From positions 1 to 12,321 of the forward strand of contig JAKPOE010000242.1 in NCBI GenBank assembly GCA_029548025.1: a stretch of 12,321 bases of DNA, in the 5' to 3' direction. How positions within the stretch are numbered: the stretch's first letter is position 1; each line of letters opens with the position of its first letter. A program made the position numbers and the translations under genes. Source of the DNA: Spirochaetota bacterium. GTDB lineage: Bacteria; Spirochaetota; UBA4802; UB4802. Positions 4,517-12,321 of the stretch are shown here, piece after piece. A model generated the notes under the pieces. That model did not search any database, was not told where the DNA came from, and saw only the letters and a program-made list of their open reading frames with translations.

Positions 4517-6583
4517 ATGCCTCCGGTAAAAAAAAATAGATTCACCATTATTCCTGAAGATAGCCATACACAGGGGATGCGTATCCTTTCCATTGAAGAA
4601 GAAAATAAAGAAGAAAAAAAGAGCAAAAAATTACATCTCAGCATACCAAAACAACTTCATCCCCTTATTGCCGCAATGGTGCTCATTGCAGGCGTTGCTC
4701 TTGTTGTTGGTATTGTATCGCTTGTAAAGAAGCCAGAATCATTTTTATCCAGCATTCAAAAATCAGGCAACAATGCCTATAAACTTTTACCCGGCTTAAG
4801 CGATGAAAAGCTTGCCCCTGAGGACATATCACAAAATCAGCATATACTGCGCGGGAAAACATACTATTTTAAAAAAAATTATACCAGCGCCATTGATGAG
4901 TTTAATCAGGTAGTTGAATCGGATGCATCTGATAATGATAAGGCTTTAGCACTTACCTACATGGGCATGATATACGATGATAAGGGTGACTACAATAAAG
5001 CTATTGAAACATTGAAACGAGCATTAAAGTACAAACCTGATGATACCACCGTACTTAAAAATTTAGCACTAGCGTATCGCCATAAAAAAGACTATCCCGA
5101 CGCTTTAGCCACTATTACCAGAGCTATCGCCATTGATGGCAATAATCCGGATTTACTATTATTACAGGGAAATATTTATTTTGATATGGGCAGATTCCCT
5201 GATGCTGCAAAAAGTTATACAAAGGCTCTGGATATTGCACCGGATAATCCACAAGCCCTCTATAACACCGGATTAACATTTTTAAAAACCGGCGATGAGC
5301 TATCTGCAACCGAATATTTTAAAAAAGCTGCCGCTGCTGACCCTACCGGTGCTATTGCAAAATCAGCATATAGCCGTTTAGGCTCGTTTTACACCAACCG
5401 CAGGGACTATGCCATGGCCGAAAAATATTTAAACCTTGCCATACAGCTTGACCCCAATGAACCAATCAACCACTACAATCTGGGTATTGTTTATATGCAG
5501 CGCCAGCAATTTGACAAAGCACTGGCAGAATTTAAAGCTGCCGAATCATCCGGCATCTATGAAGAAGAACTTTTAGAAGGCTTATCGCAGGCGTATGCAT
5601 CCCTGGATCGCTATGATGAAGGTATTGCAGTTTTAGAGCGTTTACGTCCGGTTGAAAACAGGAATGTTGCGATCATTGCACGTTTAGCCGAGCTGTACTA
5701 TCGTAAAGGGGATCTGGATACTGCGTTTGAGTACTATAAGCAAATTACCATCTATGAACCCGTTTCAGAAAATGCACGCGTTGCCTACGCCAATATGGGA
5801 AACATTCGTGACGACCAGCATCGCTTTGATGAAGCTGTTGCCTATTATAAAAAAGCACTGGCAATAGACCCAAACGATAGCTCCACCCTGTATAATATGG
5901 GCATTGCCTATAAACATGCCGGTAAGCCTGAACTGGCAGTTGCAGCATTTAACGAAGCTTCCCGGAATAATCCTGATAATCCAAAACCACGCCTTGCAAT
6001 TGCAAATCTATATTATGAAAAGGGGTATCTTGATTTAGCGCTGGATGAATACATAAAGGTTGTTCGCCTGTGGCCTCATTTACAGGAAGCCCAGTTTATG
6101 CTTGGTATGCTGTACCACTCCAAAGGCAGAGATGACTATGCACTGGAAGCATTTAACAGGGTCATTGCAATAAATCAAAACAATGACTATGCAAAAAAAG
6201 CCTATGTTAACACAGGGATTATTTTATCAACATCAAAAGATGAAAAACAGCAGGCACAGGCTATACAATCGTTGCAAAAGGCATTGCTCATTGCTCCCAA
6301 TGATGCGGAAGCATTGTTAGCACTTGGAACAATTGCCTTCAACCAGCATAAATACGATAAGGCTATGGAGATATTCTATCAGGTGCTGGAGGTATCCAAT
6401 GACGACGCAATTGTTGCGCAAGCCTACCATACTATAGGCAGGTGTTACTATGCAAAGCATGACTATAAAAAATCATTACAATTTTTAACAAAAGCTTCGG
6501 AGTTAGACCCTTCAAACGAGCAGATACGCTTAAACCGTAAAGTAGCAACGGAAGCGTATGAAAAAGAGCTGTCGAAGAAATAA
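4517..6583 (+). CDS. Membrane-anchored protein with about 16 TPRs
   Basis: 688 aa. Residues 1-46 are charged and probably cytoplasmic, including a Lys/Glu-rich stretch at 25-40. Residues 49-70 form one transmembrane helix (the LIAAMVLIAGVALVVGIVSL segment). From about residue 107 to the end I count 16 consecutive 34-residue tetratricopeptide units, some with 2-6 residue insertions. Typical ones read YNLGIVYMQRQQFDKALAEF and YNMGIAYKHAGKPELAVAAF, with DPND-type turns. The N-in signal-anchor topology puts the superhelix on the periplasmic side, where it would act as a protein-binding scaffold. The partner is unknown, and no catalytic domain is visible. It is third in the ribH-nusB operon with a 5-bp spacing, so it is expressed with them, though no functional link to riboflavin or antitermination is evident. 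The protein class is certain; the function is not assignable from sequence. Confidence 0.9.
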   Translation: MPPVKKNRFTIIPEDSHTQGMRILSIEEENKEEKKSKKLHLSIPKQLHPLIAAMVLIAGVALVVGIVSLVKKPESFLSSIQKSGNNAYKLLPGLSDEKLAPEDISQNQHILRGKTYYFKKNYTSAIDEFNQVVESDASDNDKALALTYMGMIYDDKGDYNKAIETLKRALKYKPDDTTVLKNLALAYRHKKDYPDALATITRAIAIDGNNPDLLLLQGNIYFDMGRFPDAAKSYTKALDIAPDNPQALYNTGLTFLKTGDELSATEYFKKAAAADPTGAIAKSAYSRLGSFYTNRRDYAMAEKYLNLAIQLDPNEPINHYNLGIVYMQRQQFDKALAEFKAAESSGIYEEELLEGLSQAYASLDRYDEGIAVLERLRPVENRNVAIIARLAELYYRKGDLDTAFEYYKQITIYEPVSENARVAYANMGNIRDDQHRFDEAVAYYKKALAIDPNDSSTLYNMGIAYKHAGKPELAVAAFNEASRNNPDNPKPRLAIANLYYEKGYLDLALDEYIKVVRLWPHLQEAQFMLGMLYHSKGRDDYALEAFNRVIAINQNNDYAKKAYVNTGIILSTSKDEKQQAQAIQSLQKALLIAPNDAEALLALGTIAFNQHKYDKAMEIFYQVLEVSNDDAIVAQAYHTIGRCYYAKHDYKKSLQFLTKASELDPSNEQIRLNRKVATEAYEKELSKK

Positions 6584-6597
6584 TGAGGATTTAACCT

Positions 6598-6646
6598 CCA
6601 CACAATTCCCACCTTTTACAAAGGGGGGAACACAAGGGGGTTGTGT
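6598..6646 (+). repeat. Dispersed G-run repeat, copy 2, with a strong stem-loop
   Basis: This is homologous to 2318-2360. Here it folds well: TTCCC-A-CCTTT (6606-6616) pairs with AAAGG-G-GGGAA (6620-6630) around the triloop TAC with a single A-G mismatch. ACACAA (6600-6605) and TTGTGT (6641-6646) close an outer stem. It starts 15 bp after the TPR stop codon and may act as a 3' stem-loop for the ribH operon, though there is no T-tract. A related block, TACTACCCAACTCCCTTAAAG, lies about 35 bp further on and resembles both the reverse complement of the copy-1 end and 2110-2129. Confidence 0.75.
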
Positions 6647-6762
6647 AGGTGTATACTTCTATTTCGGTGAATCAGCAATACAATACTACCCAACTCCCTT
6701 AAAGATGGCAGTATAAAAGAAAAATGTGTTTGCACACGAGCATGTATGTACCTACCATGGCA

Positions 6763-6768
6763 TATAAT
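6763..6768 (+). promoter_or_regulatory. Candidate -10 box for the DUF1285-like gene
   Basis: A perfect TATAAT lies 75 bp before the start codon. No good -35 hexamer is found at the right distance (GCATGT at 17 nt), so the call rests on the -10 alone and on the need for a promoter after the repeat-rich 259-bp gap. Confidence 0.33.
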
Positions 6769-6842
6769 CATGATACAAAATAGGTAACCTTACACAGCCA
6801 GTGATACTATACACTATCTTTTTTGAGAGGTGAATATACTGT

Positions 6843-7340
6843 ATGCCAGAGTTTCCTGAAATCCCTGATGAAATAAAAAAATTATTTGAAGAGCATGCAA
6901 TTGATGAAATACGCCTTGATGCTGAAGGCAACTGGTTTCACAATGGCGAGCCTTTTACCAATCAGCGTATTATACGTTTTTTTAATTCATCAATTACTAT
7001 TACACGCGATGGAACATACGTATTGCATTACGCCAATTTTACCTATCCTATCGTTGTAGAGGACGCACCTATCTTTGTTACCGGTGCACGCTTTGAAGGC
7101 TTTGCTGACTTTGAACATGTTATCCTTACATTGAGCAGCGGCGAGGAAGAGGAACTTTCTATTGACACGCTTCATATCAGAAAAGCTGCTGAGCTTTACT
7201 GCTATGTTCGCAACAACACCATGCTTGCAAGGTTTAAACGCTCAGCAGCTTTTACCATACTGGAAAGGCTTGAAGAAAGTGATGACATTTTTTATGTAAC
7301 TATCGCCGGCAATAAAATTGTCCTTGAAGAAAAAAAATAA
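6843..7340 (+). CDS. DUF1285-like protein of unknown function
   Basis: 165 aa, soluble, with no signal peptide or membrane segment. A strong ribosome-binding site (GAGAGGTGA at 6825-6833) precedes the ATG by 9 nt. The core resembles DUF1285: an IRLDAEGNWFHNGEPF block (23-38), a basic RIIRFFN helix (42-48), TRDGTYVLHY (54-63) and the strongly typical VVEDAPIFV (71-79). Family members are small alpha/beta proteins of unknown role. The C-terminal part (about 105-165) is more divergent: a helix with RKAAELYCYVRNN, then a terminal beta-hairpin. It appears to be a separate transcription unit, since it sits 259 bp downstream of the TPR gene behind a repeat, and it converges on priA with 4 bp between stop codons. 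The family match is from memory of motifs. No function can be assigned. Confidence 0.65.
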   Translation: MPEFPEIPDEIKKLFEEHAIDEIRLDAEGNWFHNGEPFTNQRIIRFFNSSITITRDGTYVLHYANFTYPIVVEDAPIFVTGARFEGFADFEHVILTLSSGEEEELSIDTLHIRKAAELYCYVRNNTMLARFKRSAAFTILERLEESDDIFYVTIAGNKIVLEEKK

Positions 7341-7344
7341 ATGC

Positions 7345-9297
7345 TTACATTAAATCAAGTGGATCAATATCTACTTCTATATAGGCGTTATGCACATCCA
7401 TATTTTTTTTGCATTGTGCTATCATCCCACTTAATGCATCAACGCTGCCTGATTTCAATACAATGTGATAGCGGAAGTATGAAGCTATTTTATACAGCGG
7501 TGCCTGTGACGGTCCTAAAATAGTGATGCCAGGATAGTGCGCTAACAGCTCATCCAGCTTTTTTTTATAAAGCGTTGCAACCTGTGCCACCTCATCTTCA
7601 TCTTTACCACGGATAACCAGCCGTGCCAGCCGTACATACGGAGGATAGTTCAAGGCTTTTCGGTACGATAGTTCCCTTTGACAAAAACCAATGTAGTCAT
7701 AATTTTTAAGATGATTAAAAAGCGGATTGTCAGGATTAATTGTTTGCACTATGACTTTACCTGCAATATCGCCCCTGCCCGACCTTCCTGCAACCTGTAC
7801 CAGCAATGCAAAGATGCGTTCTGCTGCTCGGAAATCCGGAAGCGATAACCCAATATCTGCCATAATAACGCCAACCAGTGCCACATTGGGAAAATCAAAT
7901 CCCTTTGCAACCATCTGAGTACCAAGCAGAATATCAATCTTCCCCTGCTGCATGTTGCTGACAACCTCAGCAACAAAGTTCTTCTTTCGTGCAGTATCCT
8001 GATCCATGCGCACAATAGTAGCCAGAGGGAACATCCTGGTTAATAGTTCTTCTATGCGCTGAGTGCCGCTGCCAACATATATTAAATTTTTTGAACCGCA
8101 GTGTTCACACTGCTCAGGGATGGTGGACTCATAATGGCAATAATGGCATAACAATTTTTTTTTATGATAGGTCATGCTTATGCTGCAATGAGGACACTGT
8201 ACGCTCATGCCGCAATCATCACATATAACACGAGGTGCAAATCCCCGCCTGTTAAGCAGTAGTATAACCTGTCTTTTTGCTTCAATTGTCTTTTTAATTG
8301 CCATCAGCAGTTGATTGGTAATTATTTTATTGCCACCTGAAGCTTTTACAGGCAGTATTTCAAGCTGTGGCAGTGTTGCATTGCCAAAACGCCTGTGCAA
8401 TGTATGCATCATTATTCTTTTTCCCTGCACTGCGTACAGCGTTTCCAGTGATGGAGTTGCCGAACCCAATACAAGCATGCTGCCTTCATTTTTATGGCGG
8501 TACCATGCAACGGTGCGTGCATGATAGCGTGGCGTACTGTTTTCTTTATACGAGGCATCGTGCTCCTCATCGATAATGATAAGCCCAACATGTGGTGCCT
8601 GCATAAATATAGCCGAGCGAGTACCAACAGCAATCGCAGCATCCCCATGGTAAAAGCGCCGCCAGCTTAACAACCGCTCATTAGGACTCATGCCGCTGTG
8701 ATACATCACAAGGCTGTTGCCAAATACTTCCTTAAGACGCATAAACATCTGCGATGATATACCAATCTCGGGCACCAGGTATAACACCGATTGATTGCGC
8801 CTAATCATCTCCCTGGCTAATGCAATGTAAACCTCTGTTTTGCCGCTTCCGGTTATACCATAGATGCAGTGTGCCTTTTGCCCTTGCTGCAGTATTGCCT
8901 GCTGTATGTCTTCCTGTTCAGGGGTAAGGGTAATTTCAGAGTAACTATCGCCCGCAAAAAAAGTCTTTTGTCTTGTTTTATACGATTTTCCGGATGGCAT
9001 GGTAGTGCTCACAGCCTCGCCAAAATAACATACATAGTGATGCGCAATAAATTGCGCCATAGCAAGCAGGCGCTCATCAAAGATTGGTTCATCGTCAATT
9101 ATTTTTGCAACAGGCTTAATTTCAAAATCAGGTTTTTGTGAATGAACATTGACAACACAACCGATTATTTTTCTATTGTTGAAGTCAACGACAACCCGCA
9201 TCCCTTTTGTGATCGGGAACTCTGCTGTGCTATAGGTAAACAAACCTTCAACAGGCAATCCAACGGCAACATCAGCAAACATATCGCTATTTTTCAT
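7345..9297 (-). CDS. priA: Primosomal protein N' (replication-restart helicase PriA)
   Basis: 650 aa (E. coli PriA is about 732). It recognises stalled or repaired forks and reloads the replisome, with 3'-to-5' ATP-driven unwinding. An N-terminal 3'-DNA-binding domain (about 1-105, including PVEGLFTY and KGMRVVVDF) precedes a DEAH-type helicase core: Walker A GITGSGKT (147-154), DEEH (243-246), SAT (279-281), GTQMVAKGFDFP (459-470) and QVAGRSGRGD (501-510). All eight zinc-binding cysteines are present in four CxxC pairs (359/362, 368/371, 384/387, 397/400). A C-terminal domain completes it. The start at 9297 overlaps the end of the upstream UDG-like gene by 11 bp. The ribosome-binding site is weak (AGGGC, about 10 nt upstream), so translation is probably coupled. 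It is the last gene of the leftward operon. Confidence 0.97.
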   Translation of the reverse strand: MKNSDMFADVAVGLPVEGLFTYSTAEFPITKGMRVVVDFNNRKIIGCVVNVHSQKPDFEIKPVAKIIDDEPIFDERLLAMAQFIAHHYVCYFGEAVSTTMPSGKSYKTRQKTFFAGDSYSEITLTPEQEDIQQAILQQGQKAHCIYGITGSGKTEVYIALAREMIRRNQSVLYLVPEIGISSQMFMRLKEVFGNSLVMYHSGMSPNERLLSWRRFYHGDAAIAVGTRSAIFMQAPHVGLIIIDEEHDASYKENSTPRYHARTVAWYRHKNEGSMLVLGSATPSLETLYAVQGKRIMMHTLHRRFGNATLPQLEILPVKASGGNKIITNQLLMAIKKTIEAKRQVILLLNRRGFAPRVICDDCGMSVQCPHCSISMTYHKKKLLCHYCHYESTIPEQCEHCGSKNLIYVGSGTQRIEELLTRMFPLATIVRMDQDTARKKNFVAEVVSNMQQGKIDILLGTQMVAKGFDFPNVALVGVIMADIGLSLPDFRAAERIFALLVQVAGRSGRGDIAGKVIVQTINPDNPLFNHLKNYDYIGFCQRELSYRKALNYPPYVRLARLVIRGKDEDEVAQVATLYKKKLDELLAHYPGITILGPSQAPLYKIASYFRYHIVLKSGSVDALSGMIAQCKKNMDVHNAYIEVDIDPLDLM

Positions 9298-9925
9298 CCA
9301 ATGTTGCCCTGACTAATTTGAGGGTTTTCCATGCATCTTTTTTTAATTCAGGATTTTTAATTAATGTTATTGGGTGCTCTATGCCAAACCATTGAACGGC
9401 ATCCATGCTTTTTATTATTTTCCGCATGGGGAGCATTTCGCCCATAACTATAATGACGCGTGGATTAACATGATTTATCTCTTTAACAAGAAATTGCTGA
9501 CAGTGCAAAAACATCGTTCCGGGTAATTGTTTCTGGCTTTCACATTTAATCATGTGGGTAATGTAACAGTTTTCCATTTGGACATCAATGGCTTTCATCA
9601 TGCGCTGAAGCATGGTATCAACCTGAGGCTGCAATACCTTTTTTTCAACTGAGGAAATTAATGCAGGTGGATTTAGCACAATCATGATAGCCGCTTCAGT
9701 CAATCTGCTCTGCATGGCAATCTTATGCGTGGATTGACATTGATTACACCGTTCAATCTCTTCATGTACGGTAGTAGCTGTTGTATCCTGCACATCCTGC
9801 GCAGTGTCATGATACGCTTTGTTAACTGTCAAAGGAATTACTTCATCTTCGTATGCTATTACCATGGGTAAACGGTGAGCATAGTTACGATAGGTTTGCA
9901 ATACTTCTTTTAATGTGCTGTACAT
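9287..9925 (-). CDS. Family-4 uracil-DNA glycosylase-like Fe-S protein with altered active site
   Basis: 212 aa. Four cysteines (Cys60, Cys63, Cys128, Cys142) sit in a CxxC-x64-C-x13-C pattern like the 4Fe-4S ligands of family-4 UDGs. The segments around them fit that family: YITHMIKCES (121-130) for the usual YITNVVKCRP, an HCQQFL helix (141-146), NPRVIIVMGE (154-163) for the usual P-x-VIV-x-LG, and EHPITLIKNPELKKDAW (183-199) for the HPA block that holds the catalytic histidine. The first motif, normally GEAPG plus a following acidic residue, is replaced by the VLNPPALISS segment, so the water-activating region is missing. The first 55 residues form an extension with no recognised domain. 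It follows the regulator gene by 3 nt with hardly any ribosome-binding site and overlaps priA. It may be a DNA-binding or otherwise altered glycosylase; activity on uracil is doubtful. Confidence 0.72.
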   Translation of the reverse strand: MYSTLKEVLQTYRNYAHRLPMVIAYEDEVIPLTVNKAYHDTAQDVQDTTATTVHEEIERCNQCQSTHKIAMQSRLTEAAIMIVLNPPALISSVEKKVLQPQVDTMLQRMMKAIDVQMENCYITHMIKCESQKQLPGTMFLHCQQFLVKEINHVNPRVIIVMGEMLPMRKIIKSMDAVQWFGIEHPITLIKNPELKKDAWKTLKLVRATLDEK

Positions 9926-9928
9926 ACT

Positions 9929-11284
9929 CTATAACTTATCAACATTGATATGATACTGCCGTATCTTCCTGTGAAGATTGGTGCGCTCAATCCCCAATGA
10001 TTTGGCGGTTGCTGATACGTTTTTATCAAACTGTTTTAATGCCTTTATAATATACTCTTTTTCAAATTGCTCTCGAGCTTTCTTTAAACTTGATGAATCC
10101 TTCACTATGGTATCTTCGTAATCATACGATTCAATATGCTTCTTTATATCATCAAGCTCAATAACCTCTGATGGCACCATTATGGTAAGCCGTTCAATGA
10201 CATTTTTAAGTTCGCGCACATTGCCCGGCCATGCATAGTTTACCATAAAATGCATAGCGCTGTCGCTCATCTGTTTAACGCCCAGACCATGTTCACGAGC
10301 AAACTTTTCAAGAAAATAATCCACTAAAAGCGGTATATCGTCCTTGCGCTCAGAAAGTGGAGGGACATAAATGGGAATTACATTTAACCGGTAATATAAA
10401 TCCTCTCTAAAACGTCCCTGCTCAATAGCCTCTTTTACATCAACATTGGTTGCAGCAATAACCCGCACATCAACGGTTATAACGTCATTGCCGCCTACTC
10501 GCTCAAACTGTTGCTCCTGCAATACACGCAATACTTTAGCCTGAGCGCTCTGACTCATATCGCAAATTTCATCAAGAAAGATTGTACCCTTATCAGCCAG
10601 TTCAAATTTTCCCAACCGCCGGGCAAGTGCACCGGTAAATGAACCCTTTTCATGGCCAAACAACTCGCTTTCAATGAGTTCATCAGGGATCGCTGCACAG
10701 TTAACCTTTATGAATGGTTTATCACTTCGTTTTGATTTTCGGTAGATAGCTCGTGCTACCAGTTCCTTGCCTGTGCCATTTTCACCCGTTATAAAAACAC
10801 GAGCATTGGTTGCAGCAGCAGTATCAATGATGCGTTTAACCTCCTGCATTGGGATGGAATTGCCAATCATCTCATCTTCCATGGTGATGTTCTTTTTTAA
10901 TATAACATTTTCACGCTTAAGCTGTATCTGCTCAATGGCGTTGTTCAGCGAGGTTATAACACGTTCCATGGAAGGTGGCTTTTCCAGAAAATCAAAAGCA
11001 CCAAGCCGTGTAGATTTTACTGCAATATCAATTGAACCATGACCTGATATCATGATGACTGCGATATCATTCTGCAACTGTTTTATCTGCTGTAAGACCT
11101 CCATCCCGTCAATATCAGGAAGCCATACATCTAAAAAAACCACATCACATTCATTGGATTTTACAAACTGGAGAGCATCTTTTCCATTCTGGACAGTATA
11201 CACCACATGGCCTTCATCCTGCAGGATTGCCTTCATGGTGTTTAATATATTTTTTTCATCATCAACAACTAAAATCTTTGCCAT
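9929..11284 (-). CDS. Sigma54-dependent response regulator, NtrX-like
   Basis: 451 aa with the full three-domain layout. The receiver domain (1-120) has Asp8/Asp9, phospho-acceptor Asp52 (FLDVWLPD), Ser80 and Lys102 (LEKP). The AAA+ sigma54-activating domain (about 138-370) has Walker A GENGTGKE (167-174), the sigma54-contact loop GSFTGA (214-219, Ser in place of the commoner Ala), Walker B GTIFLDEI (233-240) and an arginine-finger region RFREDLYYRLN (291-301). The C-terminal Fis-type helix-turn-helix is NVSATAKSLGIERTNLHRK (422-440). The linker SLKKAREQFEKEYI before the helix-turn-helix and the neighbouring NtrY-like kinase favour the NtrX branch over NtrC. The ribosome-binding site AAGG overlaps the kinase stop codon 10 nt upstream, so the two are coupled. 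Targets are unknown, and I found no clear -24/-12 promoter in the window. Confidence 0.93.
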   Translation of the reverse strand: MAKILVVDDEKNILNTMKAILQDEGHVVYTVQNGKDALQFVKSNECDVVFLDVWLPDIDGMEVLQQIKQLQNDIAVIMISGHGSIDIAVKSTRLGAFDFLEKPPSMERVITSLNNAIEQIQLKRENVILKKNITMEDEMIGNSIPMQEVKRIIDTAAATNARVFITGENGTGKELVARAIYRKSKRSDKPFIKVNCAAIPDELIESELFGHEKGSFTGALARRLGKFELADKGTIFLDEICDMSQSAQAKVLRVLQEQQFERVGGNDVITVDVRVIAATNVDVKEAIEQGRFREDLYYRLNVIPIYVPPLSERKDDIPLLVDYFLEKFAREHGLGVKQMSDSAMHFMVNYAWPGNVRELKNVIERLTIMVPSEVIELDDIKKHIESYDYEDTIVKDSSSLKKAREQFEKEYIIKALKQFDKNVSATAKSLGIERTNLHRKIRQYHINVDKL

Positions 11285-11294
11285 AGTTATAACC

Positions 11295-12321
11295 TTATTG
11301 CTGGGGGATAGTTATGGTAAATTTAGTCCCCTGTTTTAATGTGGAACTGCAGGTGATAGTGCCCTTATGATCAATAATAATCTTTTCCACAATAGCAAGC
11401 CCCAATCCCATACCATTTTCTTTAGTAGAAAACGTTGGTTCAAAAACCTTTTCAATTTCGTCATCCGGAATGCCAACACCATCATCACTAAAAGCAATGG
11501 TTAACGCTCCCTGTTGACTATCATAAGCAGTAGATACTGTTATTACATGTCCATTTGCTTCAATAGCATTCTGAATTATATTTAAGAATGCCTGCCGTAA
11601 TAATGTTTTATCACACATAACAGGTGGTATATCAGGTTTTAAGTCAAGCACAAATGAAATTTTATCATTATCGTAATACATCGCAATACAATTTTCAATA
11701 ATCTCGTTAATACTCTCCGCTTGCAGGTTTATCTCCGGAAGCCTTGCAAATTTTGAAAACTCCGAAAGCATATTCATAAGTATTGTTACTTCCTCTATAA
11801 TTGTATTTGTTGCTTCTTTAAGGATGGAGGAAAAATCTGGATGATGTTCTTCATACCGTCGGGACAACCGCTCTGCCGATAACCGTATAGGTGTCAGGGG
11901 ATTTTTAATTTCGTGGATGAGCTTTCGTGCTATATCGCTCCATGCCTTCAATTTCTGTGTTTGATACATCATCTTCTTACCCTGATCCAGTTGTTTTGCC
12001 ATCTGGTTAAATGATTCGTAGAGCAATGCCATCTCATCCTGTTCCCTGCGTACCAGATTTATGTTAAAATTACCCTTTGCAATCTTTTCAGCGGCTTCAA
12101 CCAGCTCATATACAGGCTTTGTAATGCTCTGAGATAGTATTAAACTAAGAACTATCGCAAGCAATATAATCCCAATTGATATCATGATAAGGGCAATTCC
12201 AATGCCGGTTTGGAAATACGGTTTTAAAAATTCCTGCTTTTTATATTCACTAAATGAAGTATTGATAAACTCAGAAGTAGAAAGTAAATCCCTTGGTATC
12301 AATCGATACATTACAATGCAA
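11295..12321 (-). CDS. NtrY-like sensor histidine kinase, N-terminus beyond the window
   Basis: The frame stays open to the window edge upstream of the ATG at 12311 (codons for Cys-Ile-Val precede it), so this is almost certainly the C-terminal 340-odd residues of a longer kinase. Numbering from that internal Met, the visible parts are a transmembrane helix (36-58), a HAMP linker (about 58-112), the dimerisation/phospho-acceptor helix with His133 in LIHEIKNPLTPIRLSAERL (131-149), and the ATP-binding domain with N box NIIQNAIEA (244-252), G1 DDGVGI (276-281), F box FEPTFSTKE and G2 GMGLGLAI (300-307). The HEIKNPLTPI box and the AERL segment are characteristic of NtrY. It would phosphorylate the adjacent NtrX-like regulator in response to a signal sensed by the missing periplasmic or PAS part. 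It is the first gene in view of the four-gene leftward operon. Confidence 0.9.
   Translation of the reverse strand, partial: CIVMYRLIPRDLLSTSEFINTSFSEYKKQEFLKPYFQTGIGIALIMISIGIILLAIVLSLILSQSITKPVYELVEAAEKIAKGNFNINLVRREQDEMALLYESFNQMAKQLDQGKKMMYQTQKLKAWSDIARKLIHEIKNPLTPIRLSAERLSRRYEEHHPDFSSILKEATNTIIEEVTILMNMLSEFSKFARLPEINLQAESINEIIENCIAMYYDNDKISFVLDLKPDIPPVMCDKTLLRQAFLNIIQNAIEANGHVITVSTAYDSQQGALTIAFSDDGVGIPDDEIEKVFEPTFSTKENGMGLGLAIVEKIIIDHKGTITCSSTLKQGTKFTITIPQQ

Noticed and set aside
7749..8015. Open frames of 60-90 aa inside priA, the regulator and the TPR gene
   Set aside because: They are out-of-frame or antisense shadows of strongly conserved genes and lack starts with ribosome-binding sites.

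Overview
The window is an AT-rich (roughly 40% GC by eye) bacterial chromosomal segment with five rightward genes on the left and four leftward genes on the right. The likely source is a free-living Gram-negative or spirochaete-like bacterium. The hints are a lipoprotein with a relaxed lipobox, an NtrY/NtrX-type two-component pair, a ribH-nusB-TPR cluster, and scattered short G-run or palindromic repeats between genes. I recognise no gene that fixes the phylum, so a Spirochaetota-type origin is only a guess.

Left part (1-3420): an AT-rich leader with a good promoter precedes a secreted lipoprotein. It carries one InlB B-type (Listeria-Bacteroides) repeat and eight near-identical delta-60 repeats. 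A 721-bp gap follows that holds no convincing gene but several dispersed-repeat fragments. Next is a lone crotonase-fold gene whose active site looks like a delta3,delta2-enoyl-CoA isomerase rather than a hydratase. It has its own promoter candidate and a 12-bp palindrome upstream. Centre (3637-7340): ribH (lumazine synthase), nusB (antitermination factor) and a membrane-anchored protein with 16 TPRs are packed as an operon (1-bp overlap, then a 5-bp gap). A second copy of the G-run repeat follows, then a separately transcribed DUF1285-like gene.

Right part (12321 to 7345, minus strand): a sensor kinase (NtrY-like, cut by the window edge), a sigma54 activator (NtrX-like), an Fe-S family-4 uracil-DNA-glycosylase-like protein that has lost the first catalytic motif, and the replication-restart helicase PriA. 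Gaps are 10 nt, 3 nt and an 11-nt overlap, so the four genes are probably one transcript. It converges on the DUF1285 gene with only 4 bp between stop codons.

The most unusual observations are: (1) the delta-60 lipoprotein, where an almost invariant DNA backbone frames two short variable windows that are shuffled between repeats; (2) a 9-mer, AACTATCGC, present six times in coding, antisense and intergenic contexts; (3) the degenerate UDG-like protein tied to priA and to a two-component system; and (4) the isomerase-like crotonase.
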